Source: Aquisphaera giovannonii (GTDB lineage: Bacteria; Planctomycetota; Planctomycetia; Isosphaerales; Isosphaeraceae). Taken from it: a stretch of DNA of 64,000 bases. The DNA lies in assembly GCF_008087625.1 (NCBI RefSeq), contig NZ_CP042998.1, forward strand, positions 1 to 64,000. Direction: 5' to 3'. This document shows positions 16,797-25,229 of this stretch, piece after piece. The position numbers and the translations under genes were made by a program. The number at the start of each line of letters is the position of its first letter. The first letter of the stretch is position 1. The notes beneath the pieces were generated by a model. It saw nothing but the letters and a program-made list of their open reading frames with translations, was not told the origin of the DNA and did not search any database.

Positions 16797-18971
16797 CTAG
16801 GAGAGGAACTGCGAGGCCGGCTGCTGGATCCCCCGGCGGATGATCTCCTCGCGGTCGCAAACCGGCCTCCAGTTCAGCAGATTTCTTGCTTTCGTGCAAT
16901 CGAATCGCGCCCGCTGGGTGCGCGATTCCCAGTCGCGGTAGCTCGGCCTCCTCCGGTCGGGATGGCGGACCATCTGCTTGACGGCCCACTTGGCCACGTC
17001 GGCCGCGTAGAACCTCCACGGGGCGGTCGGGAGCTTCTGGAACGAGGCCCCGGCATGCTCCTCCAGGGCCGCGAGGTAGTCGCTGGCCGTCAGGTCCGTG
17101 TCCGCGACGAGGTTGAACGACTCCCCCTCGATGCCCGGCACCTCGAGCGCCGCGACCAGCGCGGAGGCCACGTCCTCGACGAGGACCAGGGGCAGCGGGT
17201 TGTCGCCCCGCCCCCACACCTGGCAGACCGAGTTCCACGACCACATGCCCACCCCCCAGTGCAACGGGCTGCTCCCCCGCCCGATCACGATCCCGGGGCG
17301 GAAGATGACCACCGGCAGGCCGCGATCGCGGTGCAGGTCCATGAGCAGGCCCTCGGAGGCCGCCTTCGCCCGGGCGTAGAGGTTTCGCCAGGCGATCTGC
17401 GGATCCAGGGGCGTGTCCTCGGTGATCGTCCCGGCCTTGCCGCCCGCGTAGTAGGAGTCGATGGTCCCCGTGTAGATCAGCCTCCCGACGCCCCGGGCGA
17501 GGCACGCCTCGGCGACCCGCCGGGTGGCCTCGATCTCCTGCTCGGTGTACTCCTCCCAGGTCTTCACGTTCGCCCTGGCCAGGTGATAGACCGCCTTGAT
17601 GCCCCCCAGGGCCCGCCCCAGGTCCTCCGCCCGCGTCAGGTCGCCCCGGACGACCTCGACCCCCGGCCCCCGCAGGTCCGCCGGCAGCTTCCCCGGGCTC
17701 CGCACCAGCAGCCGGATCCGCCGCCCGGAGGCGAGGAGCTGCCTCGCCAGCTCGCGGCCGATGAATCCGGTGGCGCCCAGGACGAGGACCTCCGCGGGCG
17801 TCGCCGCCGCGGCCCCCTCGCCCCCCGCCTCGCGGGGCGTCGCGACGGGCTCCGGCTCGCCCCCCGCCGCGGCGGCCGGCTCGCCGGCCCCCTCGCGGCC
17901 GATGGCCGCGCAGGCGGCGATCAGGTCCCGGCCCAGCTCGGCGGAGAGCCGCGGGTCGACGGCCCCCCCCATCCCAGCATAGAACGCCTGCACGGCCCGC
18001 GCGATGCTCAGCCCGTAGGGGTTGCCCCTGGACGACAGCTTGAGCTTGGAGAGCACCGACCCGGCCAGGGTCCGCCGGGCCTGGGCGGCCATCGCCCCCG
18101 CGTCCTCGCGGATCATCCGGTATCGGTCGAAGTCCAGGCTGTACGGGGAGTGCCGGTGCAGCAGGTAGGTGTCCCGCTCGTAGTCCACCGTCCCGGCGGC
18201 CACGGAGCCCCGCGCGTGGATCGTCTGCTCGGTGAACCCCTGCGCGAACGACAGGTGCAGGCTGACCGCCACGCCGCCCGCCTCGCCCTCGACGCTCCAG
18301 CGGCGATAGAACGGCCGCCCGCCCTCGAGCGTCATCCGGTTCGAGGCGTGGACGCCGATGACCTCGAGGGGGCCGAGCAGATCCAGCACCGGCGCCAGGC
18401 AGTGCGGCCCGATCTCCAGCATGATGTTCCGCGGGTCGCGGAGCATCCAGATGTCGGGCGGCCCCGAGAGGAGCTGGTCCAGCCCCCGGTGCCAGGTGAC
18501 CGTCAGGCGATCGAGGCGGCCCAGCCTGCCGGACCTCACGTCGCCCCGGAACTGCTCATAGTTTGGCGCGAACAGGAAATTGTGATTGACGCCGATCGCG
18601 ACGCCGCGGGCCGCGGCCTCCCCGATCAGGCCGGAGCACTCCTCGGCGTCGACGGCCATGGGCTTCTCGAGGAAGACGTGCTTCCCGGCGCGGATCGCCG
18701 CCGACGCCGCGGCGGCGTGCCGGTCCGGGGGCAGCAGGACGTGGACCGCGTCCAGGGGGTTCGCCTCGTCCCCGATCATGGCCTCGAGCGAGCCATACGC
18801 GCGGGCCCCGTGGCGCCGCCCGAATGCCTCCGCCCTGGCCAGGTCCAGGTCGCAGGCCGCGACCAGCGAGGCGCCCCGGGCCGCCCCGAGCGCCTTGGCG
18901 TGCCAGTCCGCGATGTAGCCGGTGCCCACGAGCCCGACGCGGAACGGGGGGGCGTCGCTCTTTCTTCCCAA
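16797..18971 (-). CDS. Fusion of Gfo/Idh/MocA oxidoreductase and SDR epimerase/dehydratase
   Basis: About 724 residues from the TTG at 18971. Residues ~10-355 form a Gfo/Idh/MocA dehydrogenase: GLVGTGYIA nucleotide-binding loop at 13-21, the signature EKP at 102-104 and a C-terminal beta domain. After an Ala/Gly/Glu-rich linker (~358-392) a second Rossmann domain begins (VLVLGATGFIG, 395-405) with the extended-SDR catalytic pair Tyr532 and Lys536 (YARAK). Both are NAD(P)-dependent sugar enzymes; the fusion suggests channelling of a nucleotide sugar through oxidation and then epimerisation or reduction, but the substrate is unknown. The frame stays open much farther upstream through the GT2 gene, which is only shadow. 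GGGAG 8 bp before the TTG supports this start; a GTG at 18986 is the alternative. Confidence 0.85.
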   Translation of the reverse strand: MGRKSDAPPFRVGLVGTGYIADWHAKALGAARGASLVAACDLDLARAEAFGRRHGARAYGSLEAMIGDEANPLDAVHVLLPPDRHAAAASAAIRAGKHVFLEKPMAVDAEECSGLIGEAAARGVAIGVNHNFLFAPNYEQFRGDVRSGRLGRLDRLTVTWHRGLDQLLSGPPDIWMLRDPRNIMLEIGPHCLAPVLDLLGPLEVIGVHASNRMTLEGGRPFYRRWSVEGEAGGVAVSLHLSFAQGFTEQTIHARGSVAAGTVDYERDTYLLHRHSPYSLDFDRYRMIREDAGAMAAQARRTLAGSVLSKLKLSSRGNPYGLSIARAVQAFYAGMGGAVDPRLSAELGRDLIAACAAIGREGAGEPAAAAGGEPEPVATPREAGGEGAAAATPAEVLVLGATGFIGRELARQLLASGRRIRLLVRSPGKLPADLRGPGVEVVRGDLTRAEDLGRALGGIKAVYHLARANVKTWEEYTEQEIEATRRVAEACLARGVGRLIYTGTIDSYYAGGKAGTITEDTPLDPQIAWRNLYARAKAASEGLLMDLHRDRGLPVVIFRPGIVIGRGSSPLHWGVGMWSWNSVCQVWGRGDNPLPLVLVEDVASALVAALEVPGIEGESFNLVADTDLTASDYLAALEEHAGASFQKLPTAPWRFYAADVAKWAVKQMVRHPDRRRPSYRDWESRTQRARFDCTKARNLLNWRPVCDREEIIRRGIQQPASQFLS

Positions 18972-19012
18972 TGCTCGGACTCCCACTGGACGAAGATCCT
19001 CCGCGTCGCGGT

Positions 19013-20020
19013 TCAGCCGCCGGCCGGGACGGGGCCGCGATACTCGATCAGCCGGCTGCGCCGGCCGGAAAGGCGCCCGTACCAGTATCGGATCAGGCCC
19101 ACCGCCTGGGGGAACTTGGCCAGGACGATCCAGGCCGCGTTCGTCCGGGCGTGCGCCGCCGGCCACCCGCGCGTGGCGGAGTAGTAGCGGCGAGTACGCC
19201 AGTACAGGAAGCCATAGCAGGACAGCAGCGCGAGGCTCATGCCCCGCGTCGGCCAGGCCAGGCCGAGCGCCAGGAGCGGCAGCAGGAGCCCCCAGAGGGC
19301 GACGCTCCGGGCCTGCCGGACGAAGTGCCGCTCGGGCGAGCCGCCGTGCATGGCGGCCCCCTCGGCGTACGCGTGGCCCGTCCTCGTCGACCGCCGCCAC
19401 CACTGCGAGAACCGGGTCATGCCCATGTCGTGCAGGGTCATCTCGGCGTCGAGCCGCAGCACCCGCCACCCCGCGGCGCGGATCCGCACGCAGAGCTCGT
19501 CGTCCTCGGCCGCGATGACGGCCGGGTCGTAGCCGCCGGCCTGCCGGACGGCCTCGGCCCGCATCATGGCGTCGCCCCCGCACGCCCTGGCCTCGCCGAC
19601 GGGCGTGTCCCACTCCATGTCCGCCAGGCGGTTGTAGACGCTCCGGTCCGGGTGCCGCTCGCGGCGGCGCCCGCAGACGACCGCCACGTCCGGGGCGGCC
19701 TCGAGCGCCTCGACGGCGCAGTCCAGCCACCCGGGGGCCACCTCGCAGTCGCCGTCGACGAACTGGACGAAGCGGACCCGCGGGTCGATCTCGAGGAGCC
19801 GGCCGAAGCCCTCGTTGCGCGCCCGGGCCGCGGTGAACGGGCGGGAGAGGTCCAGCTCGACGACCTCGGCCCCCAGCGACAGGGCCAGCTCGACGCTGCC
19901 GTCCGAGGAGCCCGAGTCCACGTAGACGACGGCCAGGCCGCGGCCCCCGACGGATTCCAGGCAGCGGCGCAGCCGCTCGCCTTCGTTGCGCCCGATGGCG
20001 ATCACGCCGACTTCGCACAT
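19013..20020 (-). CDS. Family 2 glycosyltransferase with C-terminal membrane helices (ExoA-like)
   Basis: A 335-residue GT-A fold transferase. GVIAIGRNEGERLRRCLESV opens the nucleotide-binding half; YVDSGSSDGS, FVDGDCEVAPGWL (DXD-type metal site) and EDDELCVRIRAAGW (catalytic base region) are in order. After residue ~230 come two or three hydrophobic helices (WGLLLPLLALGLAW and following), resembling succinoglycan transferase ExoA. It probably adds a sugar to the lipid-linked intermediate at the cytoplasmic face. It lies 41 bp upstream of the MocA-SDR gene and 107 bp downstream of the FkbH-ACP-TE gene, all co-directional. Confidence 0.9.
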   Translation of the reverse strand: MCEVGVIAIGRNEGERLRRCLESVGGRGLAVVYVDSGSSDGSVELALSLGAEVVELDLSRPFTAARARNEGFGRLLEIDPRVRFVQFVDGDCEVAPGWLDCAVEALEAAPDVAVVCGRRRERHPDRSVYNRLADMEWDTPVGEARACGGDAMMRAEAVRQAGGYDPAVIAAEDDELCVRIRAAGWRVLRLDAEMTLHDMGMTRFSQWWRRSTRTGHAYAEGAAMHGGSPERHFVRQARSVALWGLLLPLLALGLAWPTRGMSLALLSCYGFLYWRTRRYYSATRGWPAAHARTNAAWIVLAKFPQAVGLIRYWYGRLSGRRSRLIEYRGPVPAGG

Positions 20021-20127
20021 GAGGAGGAATCACGCTCCCGGGAGGTATGGATTCGTTCACGGGGCGGGGGCCACGAGCCCGGGCCCCCGCGGGCGGCGAG
20101 CCCGCCCGGACCGCATCGACCGACGCC

Positions 20128-23100
20128 TCAGGGGACGCCCGCCATCGCCGGCATCGGGCCCGGGGCGCGGCTCGCGAGGGCCTCGTCGATCGCCGCCTGC
20201 ATCGTCTCGGCCAGGACCCGGACGTTCGGCTCCTGCAACATGCTCGAGTGGCCTCCCGGGACGTCGTACGCCCGGACGCACCCGGTCGCCCGCCCGCCCC
20301 AGCCGAGCAGCGGGTCGCTGTAGCGGTCGCAGTAGGGCTCGTCGTCGCCGACGCCCTGCGTCGCCCGGAACAGCGCCAGGTCGCCGTCGAACTTCCCGGG
20401 CGGGCGATAGGACGACTCCGCGTGCAGGTAGACCTTCCTGACGGAGATCCCCGACAGGTACCCGGGCGGCCGGATCCCGCGGTCCGTGTAGCGGCGGAAG
20501 AGCCGCATCCGCAGCCTCGTCCAGGCCCCGTCGGCCCGCCTCCGCGCCTCGTAGGCGACGAAGTTCCTCGCCTTCCGCGCGACCTTGCTCCCGATGGCCG
20601 CGGCCCGCCGGACGGGGCCGAGCCCCTCCCCCTGGCCGAGCGCTCCCGAGAGGCCGCGGAGGCGCTGATTGGCGGAGCGGAACGGCCTGAGCTGGGCCTC
20701 GGGGTCGGCCGCGTCGAGCAGCGCAACCAGGGCCACGGCCTCGCCTCGGGCCTGCAGCCGCCGGGCGACCTCGTAGGCGATCACGCCGCCGGCGCACATC
20801 CCGCCGACGAGGTACGGGCCGCTCGGCTGGGCGGAGAGGATCTTCTCGACGTGGTGCTCCGCCATGTCCTCGATCCGCGTGTGGAGCATCGGGTAGCCGG
20901 GCAGGCCGTGCGGCTGGAGCCCGTAGACGGCGTGCCCCGGATCCAGGCGGAGTGCCAGGTTGCGGTAGAGCATCGTCTCGCCGTCGCCGTCGTGGACCAG
21001 GAAGACGGCCGGCCGGTCGCCCCCGGCCCGAATGGTCACGAGGGAGTCCCGGGGCCCGTCCTGCTCCAGCAGCCGGGCCAGGCCCGCGACGGTGGGGGCC
21101 TCCACGATCGCGGTCAGCGGCAGGCGGACCCCCGTAAGCCGCTCGACGCGGGCCAGCAGGTCCACCGCCAGGAGCGACGTGCCGCCCAGCTCGAAGTAGT
21201 CGTCGTGGATCCCGACCTCGCCCAGCCCCAGCAGCTCCGCCCAGGCCTCGCAGAGCCGGCGCTCAGCCTCCGACGAGGGGGGCGTCGGGGGCGCGCCCAG
21301 GTCGGGCCGATCCCGCCTCGCCGGGCCGAGCCGCTCCAACTCCTCAACGACCCGCTCGGGGCTGCGCAAGTGCAGGGCGATCCGCTCGTAAGCCGCGACG
21401 GCGCGGGCCGTCCCCGACGGGCTCGCCGCGGGGGCCTCCGCGGCCGAGGCCCCCCCCTCCGCCTCGCCGGACGCGTCGGGGGCGGCGGCGGCGGCGGACT
21501 CGGCGGGGATCCGGTAGGTCGACCGGCCGTCCCGCTCCTCCTTCCAGCCCGCCGCGACCTTGTCCAGGAACCGGCGGGCGGGGAGGTTCTTGGCGGTCGG
21601 CACGGCGGTCGCGACGACCGCGGCGAGCCCGAGGCCCCTCGCCGCCTCGCCCAGGTGATTCAGCATCCGGTGCTCGACGCCCCGGCCGAGGACCCGGCAG
21701 CTCAGCAGGAACGTGTCGACCTCGATCGCGTCGCCGCCCCTGCCGTAGATCAGGACCCCCACGAGCCCGTAGTCGCCGAACCGGTCGCGGACCTCGACGG
21801 CCCGGCATTCCAGGCCCTCGGCGGCCAGGCCGCGGGCCTCGGCCTCGGAGCGGCGGACGGTCGTGAAGTTGAACTGGTTGGTCCGCTGCGTGAGCTGCGA
21901 GACGCGGCCCCATTGCTCGGCGGTCGGTTCGTGGATGTCGACCCGGAGCTCCAGCGCGGACAGGAAATCCCCGAAGCTGCCGGCCCGCTCCTGGAGGCGG
22001 GCCCGCTCCGCGTTCTCGCGGTACATCGCCGTCCGCTGGCGGTCCTCCGAGGTCACCTTCAGGCGGTCGAACGCCCAGAGGTGGTCCAGGAACGGGCCGA
22101 CCTCGTCGGCCGGGGGGACCTGGATGGTCAGCACCTCCGGGCAGCGGGCCCGGACCTCGGCGCACTCGACCGGGTTGTCGTCGAGGAAGACGAAGCTGTC
22201 CAGGCCCACGTTCAGCTCCGCGGCCAGCGCCCGGAGGTTCTCGGACTTCGGCTCCCAGTTGATCCGCCACCCCACGAGGTGGTCCCGCCTCAGGACCATG
22301 TCGGGGTGCCGCTCGAGGACCTCCAGGGCGTCGCGCTCCTCGTTCTTGCTGCAGAGGCAGGCGACGAAGCCCTTGTCGATCTGGCGGAGCACGAACTCCT
22401 GGAGCGCGCGGCACCAGGGGGGCACGGCCACGCCCAGGGTGCCCTCCTCGCCCACGACGCCCTGCCAGAGGGTGTTGTCGCAGTCGAGGACGATGACCTT
22501 GTAAGGCGGGGCCTTCAGGGCGTGGATCCGCCTGGCCAGCGCGGCGGCCAGCGCGGCGAAGAAGGCCGGCGTGTAGGGGATGTGACCCAGGGCGTCGCGG
22601 CCGGGGTCGTGCGATTCGGCCACGGGGTATGCGGCCAGGTCCTCGGGCCCGAGGACGGCCACCCCGGCGACGCCGCCCAGCGCCCCGGCGATCCGACGCT
22701 CCGCGGCCTCCAGGAGGGCCCGGCGCTCGGGGTCCTCCAGGGCGGCGGGGGAGGGGGGGCAGAGCGCCAGCACCATCGGCGCGGCGCCGCCACGGGTGGC
22801 GGCCCCCTCGACGGCCGCGACGAGGTCGCCCGCGTTGCGGTCGAGCAGCGAGCGGGCGGCCTCGGGGTCGCCGGCCGAGGGCCCGTACCTCAGCCAGTCC
22901 TCGACGCGCAGGAGGACCGCGTTGACGCCGCCCCGGTTGCGCCCGAGGAGGCTGCCGGGGTCGAGGAGCTCCTGGAAGACCTGGCCGTAGGGCGCGAACT
23001 CGATCGGCCCGGCGAGGCCGGCCTCCCGCATCCAGAAGTCCAGCGGCCGGAGGATCGGCTCGGCCGTGAACGTCGCCGCCACGGCGACCGTCGGCCCGGC

Positions 23101-23157
23101 GGCGGGCGCCGCCGATGGTCGTGTCTCGTCGGCTCGCATCGAACTCCTCTCGCCCAT
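20128..23157 (-). CDS. FkbH-like HAD-IIIC / acyl-carrier / thioesterase tri-domain protein
   Basis: A 1009-residue fusion. Residues 1-550 are an FkbH-like module: an N-terminal SGNH-like part ending HDPGRDALGHIPYTP, a HAD core with Asp225 and Asp227 in VLDCDNTLWQG, and an acyltransferase-like C-terminal half. Known FkbH enzymes dephosphorylate 1,3-bisphosphoglycerate and load glycerate onto an acyl carrier. Residues ~627-697 are such a carrier domain (DDYFELGGTSLL, phosphopantetheine Ser661). Residues ~708-1000 are an alpha/beta thioesterase whose nucleophile elbow reads GGMCAGG, so Cys788 replaces the usual Ser, with Asp815 and His970 as likely partners. In a polysaccharide operon it may load and transfer a glyceryl or related group onto a sugar; that is inference. 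ATG at 23157; an ATG at 23139 directly behind AGGAG is an alternative. Confidence 0.87.
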   Translation of the reverse strand: MGERSSMRADETRPSAAPAAGPTVAVAATFTAEPILRPLDFWMREAGLAGPIEFAPYGQVFQELLDPGSLLGRNRGGVNAVLLRVEDWLRYGPSAGDPEAARSLLDRNAGDLVAAVEGAATRGGAAPMVLALCPPSPAALEDPERRALLEAAERRIAGALGGVAGVAVLGPEDLAAYPVAESHDPGRDALGHIPYTPAFFAALAAALARRIHALKAPPYKVIVLDCDNTLWQGVVGEEGTLGVAVPPWCRALQEFVLRQIDKGFVACLCSKNEERDALEVLERHPDMVLRRDHLVGWRINWEPKSENLRALAAELNVGLDSFVFLDDNPVECAEVRARCPEVLTIQVPPADEVGPFLDHLWAFDRLKVTSEDRQRTAMYRENAERARLQERAGSFGDFLSALELRVDIHEPTAEQWGRVSQLTQRTNQFNFTTVRRSEAEARGLAAEGLECRAVEVRDRFGDYGLVGVLIYGRGGDAIEVDTFLLSCRVLGRGVEHRMLNHLGEAARGLGLAAVVATAVPTAKNLPARRFLDKVAAGWKEERDGRSTYRIPAESAAAAAPDASGEAEGGASAAEAPAASPSGTARAVAAYERIALHLRSPERVVEELERLGPARRDRPDLGAPPTPPSSEAERRLCEAWAELLGLGEVGIHDDYFELGGTSLLAVDLLARVERLTGVRLPLTAIVEAPTVAGLARLLEQDGPRDSLVTIRAGGDRPAVFLVHDGDGETMLYRNLALRLDPGHAVYGLQPHGLPGYPMLHTRIEDMAEHHVEKILSAQPSGPYLVGGMCAGGVIAYEVARRLQARGEAVALVALLDAADPEAQLRPFRSANQRLRGLSGALGQGEGLGPVRRAAAIGSKVARKARNFVAYEARRRADGAWTRLRMRLFRRYTDRGIRPPGYLSGISVRKVYLHAESSYRPPGKFDGDLALFRATQGVGDDEPYCDRYSDPLLGWGGRATGCVRAYDVPGGHSSMLQEPNVRVLAETMQAAIDEALASRAPGPMPAMAGVP

Positions 23158-23214
23158 GGTCGTGGTGGCCTCAGGCAGCAGGTTCCCCGCGCCGCGGCGC
23201 GGCGGAGGGCGGGA

Positions 23215-24215
23215 TCACTGGGGGGTGGTCGCCGGTTGCATCGCCGGGTTGGGCACCTCGGTGACCCGGAATCCGGTGCAGAAGACGCTGTGGCGGATCG
23301 AATCGGCCAGCGTGGAGGGGGGGTCGTCGTCGGGCTTGCGCTGGATGAGGCGCCTCAGGCGCCAGGTCGCGTAACCGAGGATGAAGGTCGCGTCCATGAG
23401 GGAAGTATAGAGTGCGCCGTGACTTTTCAGCAAGAACCGCCGCCGCGCCTGGTACCAGTAGGCGGGCCTGCGCTTGGCGATGCGGCTCCCCACCTGGGTC
23501 GAGGCCCCCTCGAGGTGGATGATCCGGCTCGTCGGCACGTACCAGACCTGCCAGCCGGCCCGCCTGGCCCTGAGACAGATGTCGATGTCGTCGAAGTAAG
23601 TATACAATCCTTCGTCGAGGAGCCCGACCTGGTCCAGCATCGACCCGCGCAGGATCATGCTGGCCCCCGAGAGCCAGTCCGCCCGGCACTCCGAGTCCGG
23701 GGCCGGCGGCGCGACGGCCCATCGCGAGAGGGCCCGCGAGACCGGGCCCAGCCTCATCCCGCGGTCGAGCTCCGACAGCACGCCCGGGAAGCGGAACGGC
23801 GAGGACTGGACCTCCCCGTCGGCGAGAGGAACCGGGCTGCCGGCGATCCCCGCCTCGGGGTGCGCGTCCATGAACTCCACCAGCGTGGCCAGCGCGCCCT
23901 CCAGGACGATCGTGTCCGCGTTCAAAAGCAGGACGTATTCCGGCGGGTCGTCCGACTCCAGGGCGGGACGGATGACCAGGTTGTTGCCGGCGCAGAAGCC
24001 GCGATTGGGGTGGACCTCCGTGAGGGTGCACCACCCGCCCAGCCCCCCTGGTCGATGGCCCGGCGGATCCGCTCGGCGGCGTCGCCGCCGGTGCCGTTCT
24101 CGCAGACGACCACCTTCGTGCCGGGGACGCGGGCCACCTCGCCGCCCAGGGACTTCAGGCAGTCGATCGCCAGATCAGGGACCTTGTAGCACAGGACCAC
24201 CACGAGGAGTTTCAT
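23215..24215 (-). pseudogene. Family 2 (rhamnosyl-type) glycosyltransferase, frameshifted
   Basis: The N-terminal part starts at ATG 24215 (MKLLVVVLCYKVPDLAIDCL) and is open until about 24045; the rest (EVHPNRGFCAGNNL, LLNADTIV with the DXD-like site, YTYFDDIDICLRARRAGW) continues in another frame to the stop at 23215. The switch falls at a six-C run on the plus strand (24043-24048): one more base there would restore a 333-residue protein of the rhamnosyltransferase-like GT2 type. Either the gene carries a one-base deletion or the run was miscalled. It is the first gene of the minus-strand polysaccharide operon, and would add a sugar to the growing repeat unit. Confidence 0.82.
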
Positions 24216-24234
24216 CAACGGACCTATCAGTGCG

Positions 24235-24265
24235 TTGTCAAAGTCGGCCGCGCTGCCTTTATACT
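24235..24265 (+). promoter_or_regulatory. Candidate divergent promoter between the two sugar operons
   Basis: In the 167-bp gap between divergent operons, plus-strand TTGTCA (24235-24240) and TATACT (24260-24265) are 19 bp apart. On the opposite strand TATAAA overlaps the same bases, so both operons may be driven from interlocking -10 elements. Weak evidence, pattern only. Confidence 0.35.
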
Positions 24266-24382
24266 GATTTGCCATGGGCCCGGCACCCGTGACAAGGCCA
24301 GCATCGGGCGACGCCAGCATCCGCGAAACATCCACGTGCCCGGCCATCGCGGAGGCCCGCCCGCTTCCGAGGGAGCAGCTTG

Positions 24383-25183
24383 GTGCCAGATCAGACTTCC
24401 GACGTGCCCGTCTTCGTCCTCTGCGGCGGCCTGGGGACGCGATTGCGCGAGGAGACCGAGGTCCGACCCCAAGCCCATGGTCCCGGTGGGCACCGGGCCC
24501 GATCCTCTGGCACATCATGCGGACCTACTCCCACCACGGATTCCACCGGTTTCGTCCTCTGCCTCGGCTACAAATCTGAAGTCATCAAATCGTATTTCCT
24601 CAACTATGCTTCCATGAATAGCGACTTCACCGTCGAGTTGAAAAAAAACAACCTGACGGTCCACTCGATCGACCACGAGGAGCACTGGGAGGTGACGCTG
24701 GCCTACACCGGCGAGCTGACCATGACCGGGGCGCGGGTGCAGCGGGCGGCCTCCAAGTACCTGGGCGACGCCGAGAACTTCGCGGTCACCTACGGCGACG
24801 GCGTGACCGACGCCGACCTGTCCGCCGAGTACCGGTTCCACCTCGGGGAGGGCCGCCTGGGGACCGTGCTGGGCGTGAACCCGCCGTCGCGGTTCGGCGA
24901 GCTGAAGGTGGACGGGGCCCAGGTGCAGGAGTTCAGCGAGAAGCCGGACTTCGTTGACAACTGGATCAACGGCGGCTACTTCTTCTTCAAGCGCGACTTC
25001 CTCCCCTACCTCACGCCGGACGAGGGCTGCGTCCTGGAGCGCGAGCCGCTGATCAAGCTCGCCCAGGACGGCCAGCTCAGCATGTTCAGGCACAGGGGCT
25101 TCTGGGCGTGCGTGGACACCCAGCGCGACCTCGAGCAGCTGAACAAGCTCTGGGCCTCCGGGGATGCCCCCTGGGCCGTCTGA
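24383..25183 (+). CDS. Glucose-1-phosphate cytidylyltransferase-like (RfbF), N-terminal segment scrambled by compensating indels
   Basis: The protein resembles RfbF, which makes CDP-glucose: VFVLCGGLGTRLREETE at the start, GYKSEVIKSYF, the family-typical NSDFTVEL, VTYGDGVTDAD and NGGYFFF follow, and the length (266) is normal. However about 28 residues after EETEV are nonsense in the main frame, while the expected KPMVPVG and PILWHIMRTYSHHGFHRF appear in the other two frames. Three extra bases at 24467-24470 (CCCC), 24498-24500 (CCC) and 24550-24552 (TTT) explain this exactly and together restore the frame. As written, the essential Lys-Pro-Met segment is lost and the enzyme should be inactive. 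GTG at 24383 has GGGAG 7 bp upstream. First gene of a four-gene plus-strand set. Confidence 0.8.
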   Translation: MPDQTSDVPVFVLCGGLGTRLREETEVRPQAHGPGGHRARSSGTSCGPTPTTDSTGFVLCLGYKSEVIKSYFLNYASMNSDFTVELKKNNLTVHSIDHEEHWEVTLAYTGELTMTGARVQRAASKYLGDAENFAVTYGDGVTDADLSAEYRFHLGEGRLGTVLGVNPPSRFGELKVDGAQVQEFSEKPDFVDNWINGGYFFFKRDFLPYLTPDEGCVLEREPLIKLAQDGQLSMFRHRGFWACVDTQRDLEQLNKLWASGDAPWAV

Positions 25184-25229
25184 TCGGCGTGCGACTTCCC
25201 CGCCCCTCAACCCCCCGCGACCCCACGAC

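Noticed and set aside
18987-20726. Long N-terminal extension of the MocA-SDR reading frame
   Set aside because: The extension lies antiphase within the GT2 gene and part of the FkbH gene, is Arg/Pro/Ser-rich and has no homology; the fusion starts at 18971 or 18986.
20047-24189. Plus-strand ORF of 1380 residues opposite the FkbH and GT2 genes
   Set aside because: Shadow; no domains, and it runs across several well-supported minus-strand genes and their intergenic spaces.
24216-24275. Upstream ATG (24275) for the frameshifted GT2 gene
   Set aside because: It would add 20 residues unlike the family; MKLLVVVLCYK at 24215 is the expected N-terminus.
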